Shown: piece by piece, positions 8,861 through 18,092 of the stretch
How positions within the stretch are numbered: position 1 is the first letter of the stretch
How the letters are laid out: every line of letters begins with the position of its first letter
Assembly (NCBI GenBank): GCA_964482235.1
Contig: CAYZWU010000004.1
Location: 1 to 64,000 of the forward strand
From: CAYZWU01 sp964482235
Lineage (GTDB): Bacteria > Planctomycetota > B15-G4 > CAYZWU01
Length of the DNA stretch: 64,000 bases
Reading direction: 5' to 3'
Made by a program: the position numbers and the translations under genes
The notes under the pieces: generated by a model
Database searches by the model: none
Told to the model about the DNA's origin: nothing
What the model saw: the letters and a program-made list of their open reading frames with translations, nothing else

Positions 8861-9859
8861 TTGACACGTATAGGTTTGGACGCAATGGGGGGGGACAATG
8901 CGCCCGAGGCTGTCCTCGAGGGGGCGATCAGAGCCGTTGAGCGCGGGTTCATCGAAGCCCGCGACATCTCTCTGGTCGGGCAGAAGGAGCGGCTGGTAGA
9001 AATCCTCCGCGACCACTTCGACTGCACGCTCGACTTCGACCTGGTCCACGCCGATCAGGTCGTCGACATGAACGACCATCCCGTCGAGGCGCTTCGCCGC
9101 AAGCGCGACTCCTCGATCTCCGTCGGAATCAAGCTTCACAAGAAGGGGCACGTCGATGCAATGATCTCGGCCGGCAACACGGGAGCCATGGTGGCTGCCG
9201 GCACGCTTGCCCTCGGGCACTTGAAGGGGATCAAGCGGTCGGGTATCGCCGTTCTCTTTCATTCCCTCTCGGGTGCCTGCACCCTGATCGACGTGGGAGC
9301 CAACATTCACTGCAAGCCGACGCACCTCTTCCAGTACGGCTGGATGGCTGCCAACTACATGCAGTGCCTGCTGGGCGTTGAGAATCCGCGCGTCGCGATG
9401 ATGAACATCGGCGCCGAGAGCGACAAGGGGACATCCCTCGTGAAGGAGACGCGGCAGCTTTTTCAGGAATCCCCGCTCAACTTCATCGGGAACATCGAGG
9501 GGAACGACGTGTTCTCCGGAAAATGCGATGTTCTCGTTTGCGACGGATTCGTGGGCAACGTGATTCTCAAGGTCTCGGAGGGACTGGGCGCCTACATGTT
9601 CGAGGCCCTTCGCGGAGACATGGTGAAGACGGCCGAGGACAGCAACGAGAAGGCTGTCTGGCAAAGAATCCTCCAGGACCTTTACCTCAAGATAGACTAC
9701 GCAGAGTACGGCGGAGCGCCGCTTCTCGGGGTGAACGGAAACGTATACATTTGCCACGGACGATCCGATGCAAAGGCGATTTCCAATGCTATCAAGGTGG
9801 CATGCCTCAACGTTGAGAAAAGGGTCAATGAACATATCATCGCGGGCCTCGTGAGCTGA
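8861..9859 (+). CDS. plsX: Phosphate acyltransferase PlsX
   Basis: 332 residues. PlsX converts acyl-ACP and phosphate to acyl-phosphate, the donor for PlsY in phospholipid synthesis, and is a peripheral membrane enzyme. Signatures seen are 'GLDAMGGDNAPEAVLEGA' at the N-terminus, 'SAGNTGAMVAAGT', 'DVGANIHCKP' and 'CDGFVGNVILKVSEG'. The start is TTG at 8861, with GAGGGGG just upstream. A 6-bp inverted repeat (ACAGGT 8822-8827, ACCTGT 8840-8845) sits in the leader. It follows rpmF and precedes fabD, the standard order. Confidence 0.96.
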   Translation: MTRIGLDAMGGDNAPEAVLEGAIRAVERGFIEARDISLVGQKERLVEILRDHFDCTLDFDLVHADQVVDMNDHPVEALRRKRDSSISVGIKLHKKGHVDAMISAGNTGAMVAAGTLALGHLKGIKRSGIAVLFHSLSGACTLIDVGANIHCKPTHLFQYGWMAANYMQCLLGVENPRVAMMNIGAESDKGTSLVKETRQLFQESPLNFIGNIEGNDVFSGKCDVLVCDGFVGNVILKVSEGLGAYMFEALRGDMVKTAEDSNEKAVWQRILQDLYLKIDYAEYGGAPLLGVNGNVYICHGRSDAKAISNAIKVACLNVEKRVNEHIIAGLVS

Positions 9860-9914
9860 AGTCGACTGTTTGGCGGTTTTGCCCTATCCCTCGAGGGAAA
9901 GGCTGGAGATGAAG

Positions 9915-10874
9915 ATGACCAAGAGAGCGATGATCTTTCCCGGACAGGGGGCGCAGCGCCCGGGCATGGGCAAGGATTTCTGCGCCGCCTATCCCGAGGC
10001 GAACGACATCTTCAACCAGGCCGACGAGGTTCTCGGCATGGAGCTTTCGCGGATCTGCTTCGACGGATCGGAAGAGGAAGTCAATCGCACGGACATTTGC
10101 CAGCCCGGCATCCTGACCACGTCGATCGCCATCCTCACCGTTCTCGAGAAGAGACACGGCCTGAGAAGGGATTCCTTTTCCGCCACGGCGGGGCTCTCGC
10201 TGGGAGAATATTCGGCCCTCGTCTTTTCGGGAGTCCTCACCTTCGAGGATGCCGTCCGGCTCGTGGCCAACAGGGGCCGCTACATGCAGGAGGATTCGGA
10301 CAATCACCCCAGCGGCATGATGACGCTGATCGGCGCCGATCATGAAACCGTCGAGAAGATCTGTGCCGAGTGCGGCGACAACAGCTCGCTGACCGACGTC
10401 CTCGTGGCGGCGAACTTTCTCGGCCCCGGTCAGATCGCCATCTCCGGCGCCTACGATGCCATCGACAGGGCGGAAGCGCGCCTGAAAGAGTTCGGCATCC
10501 GCATGGGAGTGCGCCTCAAGGTGGCCGGTGCTTTTCATTCGCCCCTGATGCGCGAAGGGGGAGAGAAGCTGAAGGCCGACCTGGCCAAAGTGGAGTTCAA
10601 GGAGCCCCGGGTTCCTTTCGCAGCGAACGTTACTGGTGGATACGTCGAGGATCCACAGCAAATACGTGCCAGCCTGGAAAGACAGGTGACGTCGCCCGTT
10701 TTCTGGCACGATACGATGAACCGTTTCATCGGCGACGGCGTCACGTCCTACTTCGAACCGGGACCCGGAAAAGTCCTGTGTGGCATCTTGAAGAAAATCG
10801 ACAGGAATCTTATAAGATACAACCTGGACGATCCTAGTAGCGTGGAAAAGGCAGTAGAAGGATTTGTCTCCTGA
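9915..10874 (+). CDS. fabD: Malonyl-CoA:ACP transacylase
   Basis: About 319 residues. It moves malonyl from CoA to ACP for fatty acid elongation. Visible are 'IFPGQGAQRPGMGKD', the nucleophile elbow 'GLSLGEYSAL' (Ser), 'VANRGRYMQE' with the carboxylate-binding Arg, and 'AGAFHSPLM' with the catalytic His. Start: ATG 9915 has GGAG at 9905-9908; ATG 9909 is an alternative, and an in-frame upstream codon at 9870 would add residues not found in the family. It lies 55 bp after plsX. Confidence 0.95.
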   Translation: MTKRAMIFPGQGAQRPGMGKDFCAAYPEANDIFNQADEVLGMELSRICFDGSEEEVNRTDICQPGILTTSIAILTVLEKRHGLRRDSFSATAGLSLGEYSALVFSGVLTFEDAVRLVANRGRYMQEDSDNHPSGMMTLIGADHETVEKICAECGDNSSLTDVLVAANFLGPGQIAISGAYDAIDRAEARLKEFGIRMGVRLKVAGAFHSPLMREGGEKLKADLAKVEFKEPRVPFAANVTGGYVEDPQQIRASLERQVTSPVFWHDTMNRFIGDGVTSYFEPGPGKVLCGILKKIDRNLIRYNLDDPSSVEKAVEGFVS

Positions 10875-10939
10875 TCGGGATGATCGTCATCCCTCCCAGG
10901 AGTCGTTGTTTTCGCATTGATTAATAGGAGGCATTAACA

Positions 10940-11179
10940 GTGTCAGCCAGCGTAGAAGAAAGGGTCATCAATATCATTTGTGAGCAGATGGGAACGAGCC
11001 GCGACAAGATCAGCGAAAACACCTCGTTCATCAACGATCTCGGTGCCGATTCCCTCGACACCGTGGAACTCGTCATGGAGTTCGAGGATGAGTTCAACGT
11101 TCCCATTCCCGACGAGGATGCGGAAAAGATCCAGACCGTGAAAGATGCAGTGGATTACATCAAGAAGAGGTGCTCCTGA
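10940..11179 (+). CDS. acpP: Acyl carrier protein
   Basis: 79 residues, acidic, with the phosphopantetheine attachment motif 'GADSLDTVELVM' (Ser38). It begins with GTG at 10940 preceded by AGGAGG (10926-10931). It carries growing acyl chains for the Fab enzymes and for PlsX. fabG, often located between fabD and acpP, is absent, so ACP follows fabD by 65 bp. Confidence 0.97.
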   Translation: MSASVEERVINIICEQMGTSRDKISENTSFINDLGADSLDTVELVMEFEDEFNVPIPDEDAEKIQTVKDAVDYIKKRCS

Positions 11180-11230
11180 TATAAGATTGAACCTCTTTGC
11201 TTGAGTTTGTGCCCGGCTTGGCGAATCCTC

Positions 11231-11251
11231 GCTTGAGGTCATCCCTCAAGC
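11231..11251 (+). promoter_or_regulatory. Hairpin in the acpP-fabF intergenic region
   Basis: GCTTGAGG (11231-11238) pairs with CCTCAAGC (11244-11251) around the loop TCATC. It has no T-run, and the fabF ribosome binding site (GGAGG 11261-11265) follows 10 bases later. It could be an mRNA processing or stability element that lets acpP transcripts outnumber fabF, as is common for acpP (inference). Confidence 0.5.
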
Positions 11252-11272
11252 AGAAGAGGTGGAGGATGAGCG

Positions 11273-12511
11273 GTGAGTAAACGTCGCGTTGTAGTAACGG
11301 GATTGGGAATGATCTCGGCTCTCGGGACCGGTCTCGAGACCAACTGGAACCGTATGCTCAACGGGGAGAGTGGCATAGACACGATCAAGTCATTCGATCC
11401 GACGGGCATCGCCTCGACCATTGCCGGCGAGGCAGACTCGTTTAACGTGCTCGACTTCATGCCGAAGATCGAGGCGAAGAAGATGGATCGTTTCAGCCAG
11501 CTGGGTCTTGTGGCGACTGGCGAGGCGCTCGACCATGCCGGCCTGAAGGATCTTTCGCTCGATCCGGACCGCGTGGGCTGCATTCTCGGTACCGGTATCG
11601 GAGGCATCCACACGTTCGAGGAGCAGAACGCGATTCTCCTGAACCGCGGGCCGTCGCGCGTTTCTCCCTTCATGATCCCCAAGATGATGCCCAACTCTCT
11701 CGCGGGCCTGATCTCCATCAAGTACGGCTACACGGGCCCCAGCTACGTCACTTCCTCAGCCTGTGCCTCGGCCGGGACGGCGCTGGGGATGGCCTTGAGC
11801 AGCATCCGTGGCGGAGAGACCGACATCGTGATCTCGGGCGGCGCCGAGTCGACGGTCACACCCTTCACCATGTCAGGTTTCGCCTCGATGAAAGCCCTGT
11901 CCACGCGCAACGACGATCCTCAGCGCGCCAGCCGCCCCTTTGACAAGGATCGCGACGGTTTCGTGCTGAGCGAGGGGGCAGGGATCATCATTCTCGAAGA
12001 GTACGAACATGCGAAGAAGCGCGGCGCCGATATCTATGCCGAGTTGAAGGGATACGCCTCGACTGCGGACGCCTATCATATCACCGCGCCGAAGGAGGAT
12101 GGCGAGGGACCGATGAAGGCGATACACCTTGCCCTGAAGGACGCCGGCGTCGATCCCGCATCCATCGACTACGTCAACGCGCACGGCACATCGACGCCGT
12201 ACAACGACGCCATCGAGACCACGGCTCTCAAGAGGGCCTTCGGCGATCATGCCGGCCGTCTCCAGATCAGCTCGACCAAATCGATGCTCGGGCATGTCCT
12301 GGGTGGTTCGGCGGCCGTGGAAATGATTGCGATGGTTCTTACCATCAAGAGGGGGATCATCCACCCCACGATCAACCTGGAGACTCCGGATCCGGCCTGC
12401 GACCTCGACTACGTGCCCGGATCCGCCCGCGAATGCGAGGTCAAGAACGCCATTTCGAATTCGCTCGGATTCGGCGGTCATAACGTGACTATCGTGGCCG
12501 GGGCTCTATGA
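11273..12511 (+). CDS. fabF: Beta-ketoacyl-ACP synthase II
   Basis: 412 residues of the condensing-enzyme family. It has the active-site Cys in 'TSSACASAGTALG', the first His in 'NAHGTSTPYND', and 'STKSMLGHVLGGSAAVE' with Lys and the second His, giving the Cys-His-His triad of elongating KAS I/II. It condenses malonyl-ACP with acyl-ACP. The start is GTG 11273 with GGAGG at 11261-11265; an ATG at 11266 is out of frame. The stop overlaps the next ATG. Confidence 0.96.
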   Translation: MSKRRVVVTGLGMISALGTGLETNWNRMLNGESGIDTIKSFDPTGIASTIAGEADSFNVLDFMPKIEAKKMDRFSQLGLVATGEALDHAGLKDLSLDPDRVGCILGTGIGGIHTFEEQNAILLNRGPSRVSPFMIPKMMPNSLAGLISIKYGYTGPSYVTSSACASAGTALGMALSSIRGGETDIVISGGAESTVTPFTMSGFASMKALSTRNDDPQRASRPFDKDRDGFVLSEGAGIIILEEYEHAKKRGADIYAELKGYASTADAYHITAPKEDGEGPMKAIHLALKDAGVDPASIDYVNAHGTSTPYNDAIETTALKRAFGDHAGRLQISSTKSMLGHVLGGSAAVEMIAMVLTIKRGIIHPTINLETPDPACDLDYVPGSARECEVKNAISNSLGFGGHNVTIVAGAL

Positions 12512-13953
12512 CCTTCAAGACCAGGGAGTCGTCCATGCCTGCTTCGACGAACAGGGAAGCGGTCACAAGAATCAGGAAGGCGTTCTGCGACGCCGGGCAA
12601 GGACATGTCTTCAACTGGTGGGATGATCTGACGGCCGGGGAGAGGGAGAACCTCCTCCGCCACCTGACGAGCATCGATCTCGAGTTCATGCGGCGTCAGG
12701 CCGAGGAGCACCTGAATCCCGAACAGACGGAAACGGGAATGAAGCTCGAACCGGCGCCGGTCATTCCGCTTCCCACGAGCCCTGAAGAGCTGGAGAAGCG
12801 CGACGAGGCCCGGAAAAGGGGCGAGGAGCTCATCCGAAACGGGATGGCCGCCGTTTTCGTGGTTGCCGGAGGCCAGGGTTCGCGCCTCGGCTTCGCGGGG
12901 CCAAAGGGCAAGTTTCCCATCACCCCCGTCACCGGGCGGTCGCTCTTCCAGGTTCATTCCGAGAAGATCCTGGCCCTATCGAGAAAAGCGGGCCGCTCCG
13001 TTCCCTTCTTCATCATGACGAGCGAGACCAATCATGATGAGACAGTGGCCTTCTTCGAGGAGAACGATTTCTTCGGGCTCGAGCCCGACGATGTCTTCTT
13101 TCTCATCCAGGGGCAGCTTCCGGCCATCGACTTTTCCGGAAAGTTCATCCTGGCCGACAGGGGGCATCTCTTCATGAGCCCCGACGGCCATGGCGGATCG
13201 CTCCGAACGATCTATGTCAGAGGCGCCCTGGAGGAGATGGAGAAGAGGGGCATCAAGCATCTCTTCTATTTCCAGGTCGACAATCCGCTCGTTCAGATAC
13301 TGGATCCGGTCTTTCTCGGCTACCACGATATCGAAGGCTCCGAGATGTCGTCGAAGATCGTGGAAAAGAGGTCTCCCGACGAAAAGGTAGGCGTCCTGGG
13401 GCTGATCAACGGCAAGCCGGGAGTCATCGAATACTCGGATCTCGATGAAGAGGAGATGAAGGCGCGCGACGAGAAGGGCAAGCTGAAGTTCTCGGCGGGA
13501 AGCATCGCCATTCATATCATCAACACCGCGTTTATCAGACGACTCAACGAGGGATCTTTCACCCTGCAGTTTCACAAGGCGGAGAAGAAGATCGCCTATC
13601 TCGACGACGAGACGGGCGAGATCGTCACGCCGGAAGAGAACAACGGCATCAAGTTCGAGGCCTTCGTATTCGATGCCCTGCGTTTCGCCGGGAAGACGAT
13701 GGCCTTGGAAGTCCGGCGTGAAGACGATTTTGCTCCCGTCAAGAACAAGGACGGCGACGACAGCCCTGAGACGGCGCGGCAGGCGATTTCCGCCCTGTTC
13801 CGGTCGTGGCTCGAGGACGCAGGCTTCAAGATGAGCGCTCGCGATTCTTCGAACGTGGAAATCTCCCCGCTCTTCGCCTGCGACAAGGAGGAGTTCGTCC
13901 GGAAGGTCAAGGAAGAGGGCCTTCTCTTCTCCAGCAGCTTATTCATCCAGTAG
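12508..13953 (+). CDS. UTP--sugar-1-phosphate uridylyltransferase (UDPGP/UAP family)
   Basis: 481 residues, cytoplasmic. The nucleotide-binding signature 'VVAGGQGSRLGFAGPKGKFPI' is that of eukaryote-type UDP-N-acetylglucosamine pyrophosphorylase and UDP-glucose pyrophosphorylase (Pfam UDPGP), not of GlmU or GalU. Also seen are 'FFIMTSETNHDETVAFFEEN' and 'FYFQVDNPLVQILDPVFLG', matching UAP1-like proteins. The likely reaction is UTP + GlcNAc-1-P (or another hexose-1-P) to UDP-sugar. The ATG overlaps the fabF stop. The neighbours ddl and dapB suggest peptidoglycan or lipid A precursor supply (inference). Confidence 0.85.
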   Translation: MTFKTRESSMPASTNREAVTRIRKAFCDAGQGHVFNWWDDLTAGERENLLRHLTSIDLEFMRRQAEEHLNPEQTETGMKLEPAPVIPLPTSPEELEKRDEARKRGEELIRNGMAAVFVVAGGQGSRLGFAGPKGKFPITPVTGRSLFQVHSEKILALSRKAGRSVPFFIMTSETNHDETVAFFEENDFFGLEPDDVFFLIQGQLPAIDFSGKFILADRGHLFMSPDGHGGSLRTIYVRGALEEMEKRGIKHLFYFQVDNPLVQILDPVFLGYHDIEGSEMSSKIVEKRSPDEKVGVLGLINGKPGVIEYSDLDEEEMKARDEKGKLKFSAGSIAIHIINTAFIRRLNEGSFTLQFHKAEKKIAYLDDETGEIVTPEENNGIKFEAFVFDALRFAGKTMALEVRREDDFAPVKNKDGDDSPETARQAISALFRSWLEDAGFKMSARDSSNVEISPLFACDKEEFVRKVKEEGLLFSSSLFIQ

Positions 13954-14004
13954 AACGGCAGCGATGCGAGGCACCCATCGGTTGAGACGATCAGAGGGGG
14001 CAGC

Positions 14005-15129
14005 GTGCATGGCAACAGCAACCAGAGGGGCTCGGCGGGGACGGATCTGCTGAAGATCGCCGTACTCATGGGGGGGCGCAGTCCGGAACACGAGATTTCG
14101 ATGGAGAGCGGCCGCGCCGTGTTCAAGGCCCTGGACGGCAGTCTCTTTCAGGGGCGGGCCGTGGTGATCGATCCCGACGGCCTCTGGCATCTATTTCCCG
14201 AGGGTGTGGAGCCGCAGGCTGGCGAGGATGCGGTTTCCGACGCCGGATCTGCACGTTCCGCTGCGCTGGCTCCGGACAAGGCTGTCCAGTTTCTGAGGGA
14301 GTGGGGCATCGACGCCGCTTTCCTCGCTCTCCATGGCCCGAACGGCGAAGATGGGACGATACAGGGTTTTTTCCATACCGTGAGCATTCCCTTCACCGCT
14401 TCCGCCGTGCACGGCTCCGTGGTCGGGATGGACAAGCGGATCACCAAGCTGATCGCCGCCCGGCACGGGATCGACACGCCTGCCTGGCGGGATATCTCGC
14501 TCCGGGACTGGACCTCCAGGCGGGACGAGATGGTCGACAGGCTGAAGCAGGATCCGGGACTTCCCTGCTTTGTCAAGGCGATGCGCTCCGGTTCGAGCGT
14601 CGGGGTCTACCGCGTCCTCGAAGGCGATGAGCTTTCGCAAAGCCTCGACGGGGCGTTCGAGATCGATACGCATGTGCTGGTGGAGAGGGAGGTGAAGGGA
14701 CGGGAGCTGACCTGCGTTGTTCTCGGCAACGCCGGGGATGGGCTCGAGGCGCTTCCCGTCGTGGAGATCGTGCCCCTGCGGGGAGCGGACTTCTTCGATT
14801 ACCAGGCCAAGTACGAGCCCGGCGGCGCCGAGGAGATCTGTCCTGCCGATATCGATTCCGCCGCTGCGAGGAAGATCCAGGAGCTTGCCATGGCCGTCCA
14901 CGAGCAGTGCCGCTTCCGGGGATTCTCCAGAACCGACTTCATCATGAACGAAGAGGGGACCTGGCTGCTCGAATCGAACACGATCCCCGGCCTCACTCCG
15001 GCCTCGATCCTGCCCAAGGCGGCCAAGGCGGCGGGGATGAGCCTCACCGTTCTTGTAACGAACATCATCGGACAGGCCCTGGGGCTGCGTCGGATCGGCG
15101 AGGGGAAGAGATCCAAGAGGAGAAGTTGA
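14005..15129 (+). CDS. ddl: D-alanine--D-alanine ligase
   Basis: 374 residues with the ATP-grasp fold. It makes D-Ala-D-Ala for peptidoglycan. Motifs: 'VLMGGRSPEHEISMESGRAV', 'FLALHGPNGEDGTIQGFF', 'SAVHGSVVGMDKRITK', 'CFVKAMRSGSSVGV', 'VEREVKGRELTCVVLG' and 'FSRTDFIMNEEGTWLLESNTIPG'. The GTG start at 14005 has GAGGGGG at 13994-14000; the nearby ATG at 14009 is out of frame. The Lys/Arg-rich C-terminus extends slightly beyond the usual end. It is followed 3 bp later by dapB. Confidence 0.95.
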   Translation: MHGNSNQRGSAGTDLLKIAVLMGGRSPEHEISMESGRAVFKALDGSLFQGRAVVIDPDGLWHLFPEGVEPQAGEDAVSDAGSARSAALAPDKAVQFLREWGIDAAFLALHGPNGEDGTIQGFFHTVSIPFTASAVHGSVVGMDKRITKLIAARHGIDTPAWRDISLRDWTSRRDEMVDRLKQDPGLPCFVKAMRSGSSVGVYRVLEGDELSQSLDGAFEIDTHVLVEREVKGRELTCVVLGNAGDGLEALPVVEIVPLRGADFFDYQAKYEPGGAEEICPADIDSAAARKIQELAMAVHEQCRFRGFSRTDFIMNEEGTWLLESNTIPGLTPASILPKAAKAAGMSLTVLVTNIIGQALGLRRIGEGKRSKRRS

Positions 15130-15132
15130 GAG

Positions 15133-15858
15133 ATGGCTGCCGTCAGAGTAGGGGTGAATGGCTCGCTGGGCAGGATGGGGAAGGTGACCGTGCAGGCTGT
15201 CCAGTCGTCCGACGTCCTGGAGCTCGTTTTTTCCGCTGACAGGGACGATGACCTGGGCGCCTTGATCGCCTCGTCGAAGGCCGAGGTGGTCGTTGACTTC
15301 ACCTTGCCCTCCGTCGTGTTCGAAAACACGATGACGATCATCAAGGCTGGGGCGCGGCCGGTGATCGGCACCACGGGACTGACCCAGAAGGAGCTTTCCC
15401 TCATCGGCGATGAGCTGGCCGGCAGGGGGCTCGGCGGTATCGTGGCACCGAACTTCTCCCTGGGCGCGGTGCTGATGATGAAGCTGGCCGCGGAGGTCGG
15501 CGTTCATTTCAGGGACGTGGAGATCATCGAGACGCACCACGCCGCCAAGGTCGATGCTCCCTCGGGGACGGCGCGCCTCACGGCCAAGGCGATTGCCGAG
15601 AAGAGAGGCGAGAAGACCGATGATGCCCATGAGGAGAGAGACCTGCCTTGCCGCGGCGGGCTTCATCACGGCATCCCGGTCCACAGCGTCAGGCTTCGGG
15701 GAAAGATGGCCCAGCAGGAAGTCGTTTTCGGTGGAATGGGGGAGACCTTGACGATCCGCCACGATTCGATCTCGCGATCCTGCTTCGTGCCGGGAATCCT
15801 GATCGCCATCGACAGGGTTCTGAAGATCTCCGGCCTGGAGATCGGCCTGCCGCTCTGA
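15133..15858 (+). CDS. dapB: 4-hydroxy-tetrahydrodipicolinate reductase
   Basis: 241 residues. It reduces the DapA product with NAD(P)H on the route to diaminopimelate and lysine. Evidence: the Rossmann start 'VGVNGSLGRMGK', 'DFTLPSVVFENTM', 'VIGTTGLTQKEL', 'APNFSLGAVLMMKLA', and the catalytic 'IIETHHAAKVDAPSGTA' with the His-His-x3-Lys signature. It is a short version, with a compact cofactor-domain loop like that of Thermotoga-type DapB. It is the last gene of the block, and 150 bp separate it from tRNA-Leu. Confidence 0.95.
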   Translation: MAAVRVGVNGSLGRMGKVTVQAVQSSDVLELVFSADRDDDLGALIASSKAEVVVDFTLPSVVFENTMTIIKAGARPVIGTTGLTQKELSLIGDELAGRGLGGIVAPNFSLGAVLMMKLAAEVGVHFRDVEIIETHHAAKVDAPSGTARLTAKAIAEKRGEKTDDAHEERDLPCRGGLHHGIPVHSVRLRGKMAQQEVVFGGMGETLTIRHDSISRSCFVPGILIAIDRVLKISGLEIGLPL

Positions 15859-15960
15859 TCCTCTTCCGCCACTGATCCTGGATGACCACTCCTGGTTCGC
15901 CCATCCCGGCAAGGGCCGTCCTTCCGGAATCCCGAAAATAGGTTAAAAAGGAGGTCCCCC

Positions 15961-15989
15961 TTGACCCGATGAGCGAATATCGATATCTA
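15961..15989 (+). promoter_or_regulatory. Probable promoter of tRNA-Leu
   Basis: TTGACC (15961-15966), 17-base spacer, TATCTA (15984-15989), 19 bases before the mature tRNA 5' end. The -35 match is good; the -10 match is moderate. Confidence 0.4.
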
Positions 15990-16008
15990 TTGTGCTTCCA
16001 TTTGCCAC

Positions 16009-16097
16009 GCCAGAGTGGCGGAACTGGCAGACGCGTCGGATTCAAAATCCGAAGTCCTTCACGGGGCGTGGGGGTTCGAGTCCCCCCTCTGGCACCA
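16009..16097 (+). tRNA. tRNA-Leu (anticodon CAA)
   Basis: Acceptor GCCAGAG pairs with CTCTGGC. The anticodon arm TCGGA-TTCAAAA-TCCGA places CAA at positions 34-36, so it reads UUG. A long class II variable arm and a TTCGAGT T-loop are present. The discriminator is A, and CCA is encoded (16095-16097). Confidence 0.97.
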
Positions 16098-16108
16098 AGA
16101 AATGAAAC

Positions 16109-16144
16109 GCTGGGTGTTGCTGAAAGGCGCCCAGCTGTTTTTTT
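16109..16144 (+). terminator. Intrinsic terminator of tRNA-Leu
   Basis: GCTGGGTG (16109-16116) pairs with CGCCCAGC (16128-16135) through eight pairs including one G-T. The run TGTTTTTTT follows. It lies 12 bases after the CCA end and just before the end of the opposing beta-helix gene. Confidence 0.9.
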
Positions 16145-16148
16145 GACT

Positions 16149-18092
16149 TTACCCTGTAGACTCCCGAGAAGTGGGCTTTCTGGCGCACCCCTCACCGATC
16201 ATGGATCTTGATCGCCAGCAGCGTGCTGGACGACCTTGCTGAATGGCCTGGACCCAGACCGCCCTCTCGTCATGCAGCGATGGAACGGGCACGGTCCAGC
16301 TAGCCGCACCTGTCGAATCCGCAGTCTTCGGCGGTGGAACGAGGCTTGGCTGCAACAGATCGAGAGTCACATCGAGCTGGGGGACGTACGTGTTCCCCGG
16401 TCCCTTGATGCCCCACACCAGATAGACTTTTTTCCGGGGAACGGCTCCGCTGACCGTGAGGGTGAATGTACTGTTCGGGATGAGGGGAGCCATGTCCGAC
16501 TCCAGGGTGAAGTCGAACGGTTCGCTGATGAGCGGGTAGTGGTAACCCAAGTCCGGTATGTTTTCATCCGGGCAGTTATTGCTGCACGTTGTTCCCCGGG
16601 GGAGAGGATCGGACGGATCGCCCGCGTCGACACAGGGGTTGTCGACACCAGGCTGGGCCGGATCCTGCTGCAGGTGGAAATCGTGGTTGTCTGGATCCAG
16701 GAACAGCGGATCCGTATCGATCATCCCCGGACCCCAGTCCAGCGACGATCCGGATTCGACATGGATACCGGCCTGCCCCTCATCCACATCGGAGTAGCTG
16801 ATGGCGAGATGCGATCGCTTCAATGAAGTGAGGTACATTTCAGATCCGACGGGGGCAGTGTTGCCATAGAGGATCGTGTTCTTCATCGTCAGCGTTGCGT
16901 TGAGGAGGTAGAGCGCTCCGCCTTCCAGGTCTGCGTCGTTCTTGTAGAAAGTGTTGAAGGCGGCCTGAAACACTCCTGACAGCCTGGCGCCGCCTCCTTC
17001 CGTGTCTGCGTGGTTTTCGGCGAAGAGATTGCTGTACAGCGTCACCTCGCTCAACGGCCCGCCGTTATACTGTAAGCCCCCGCCTTTCTCGGCGCTGTTT
17101 CCGATGATCAGGTTGTCGCGAACCGAGATGATCGAGCTCTTCGAGCAGTAGATGCCGCCGCCGTAGCGAGCAGAGTTGTTTTGGATCAGGTTACGCGAGA
17201 TGAGAGGCTTGGAGGACCACCAGCACATGATGCCGCCGCCCCAGCCGTCAGTACCGCCCGGACCGTACCTGTTGTCCATGATCCTGTTGCCCGCTATGGT
17301 GGGATGGGAGTCGTCGCAGTAGATCCCCGCGCCGCTGCCACCCCAGTTCCCGATGATATCATTGTCGATGATGACCGGAGCCGCGTGCCAGCACCCGATG
17401 CCGGCTGCCCAGTTCCAGGAGTTGTTGTAGCTGATCACGTTGTCGCGAATCAGGGGATAGGACTTGGAGCAGATGATTCCGCCCCCATCGTCGAGAGCCT
17501 CGTTGTTGTTGATCGTGTTGTCTATGATTCGGCCCGAAGAAAGTTCATAGCAGATTCCAGCCCCGCCATAAGCCGTGTTCCGCTCGATGATATTCTCTTC
17601 CAGATGCGGCTTTCCTTCGAAGCAGTAGAGGCCGCCTCCACCATCCGGCGTGATGTTGTATCGAATCCTGTTGCAGAGGATCTTGGGGGAGGCCCGGTAA
17701 CAGTAGATGCCGCCTCCGTTCGTTCCCTGCGGCGGATCGCCATGAAAGGAACCGCTGCCGTTCTCGATCGTGAATCCCTCGAGCACGCTGTCCGGACCTT
17801 CCCCGGTGATGAAGATGACCGTGCTTCCATGATCCGGATCATCGGGCAGCGAACCGTCGATCGTCGTATCGTCGCGCCCCTCTTCACCCAGCACGGTGAT
17901 CGCCTTCCCGAGAAAGTCGATGTTCTCGACGTAGGTGCCCGGACGAACAACAACCCTGTCGCCGTCCTGGGCAGCCTCGATGGCTTCCTGAATCGTCGGG
18001 TAATCATCGGGGACATAAATGTCGATTCCATGAATCGTCCCGAGAGCGGAAAAAACGAGAAAAAAGCCGGAAACGATGAGCAGTCTGGACAT
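16149..18092 (-). CDS. Secreted right-handed parallel beta-helix repeat protein
   Basis: 647 residues from ATG at 18092, chosen because AGGAG precedes it and the protein then opens with a signal peptide ('RLLIVSGFFLVFSALG'). After it comes 'IYVPDDYPTIQEAIEAAQDGDRVVVRPGTY', the usual entry strand of pectate-lyase-like beta-helix proteins, and then many repeats of about 22-24 residues of the type 'N-x-I-x-x-N-x-A-x-x-G-G-G-I-x-C'. The last 120 or so residues form a separate beta-sandwich-like module with 'VTLDLLQPSL' and 'VPSLHDERAVWVQAI'. A similar module ends the propeller at 27065. Such proteins are exported and often bind or cleave polysaccharides; no catalytic residues were identified. It is convergent with tRNA-Leu. 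Confidence 0.85.
   Translation of the reverse strand: MSRLLIVSGFFLVFSALGTIHGIDIYVPDDYPTIQEAIEAAQDGDRVVVRPGTYVENIDFLGKAITVLGEEGRDDTTIDGSLPDDPDHGSTVIFITGEGPDSVLEGFTIENGSGSFHGDPPQGTNGGGIYCYRASPKILCNRIRYNITPDGGGGLYCFEGKPHLEENIIERNTAYGGAGICYELSSGRIIDNTINNNEALDDGGGIICSKSYPLIRDNVISYNNSWNWAAGIGCWHAAPVIIDNDIIGNWGGSGAGIYCDDSHPTIAGNRIMDNRYGPGGTDGWGGGIMCWWSSKPLISRNLIQNNSARYGGGIYCSKSSIISVRDNLIIGNSAEKGGGLQYNGGPLSEVTLYSNLFAENHADTEGGGARLSGVFQAAFNTFYKNDADLEGGALYLLNATLTMKNTILYGNTAPVGSEMYLTSLKRSHLAISYSDVDEGQAGIHVESGSSLDWGPGMIDTDPLFLDPDNHDFHLQQDPAQPGVDNPCVDAGDPSDPLPRGTTCSNNCPDENIPDLGYHYPLISEPFDFTLESDMAPLIPNSTFTLTVSGAVPRKKVYLVWGIKGPGNTYVPQLDVTLDLLQPSLVPPPKTADSTGAASWTVPVPSLHDERAVWVQAIQQGRPARCWRSRSMIGEGCARKPTSRESTG

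Noticed and set aside
14191..15912. A 573-codon minus-strand open frame across ddl and dapB
   Set aside because: It is antisense to two well-supported enzymes, with no family resemblance.
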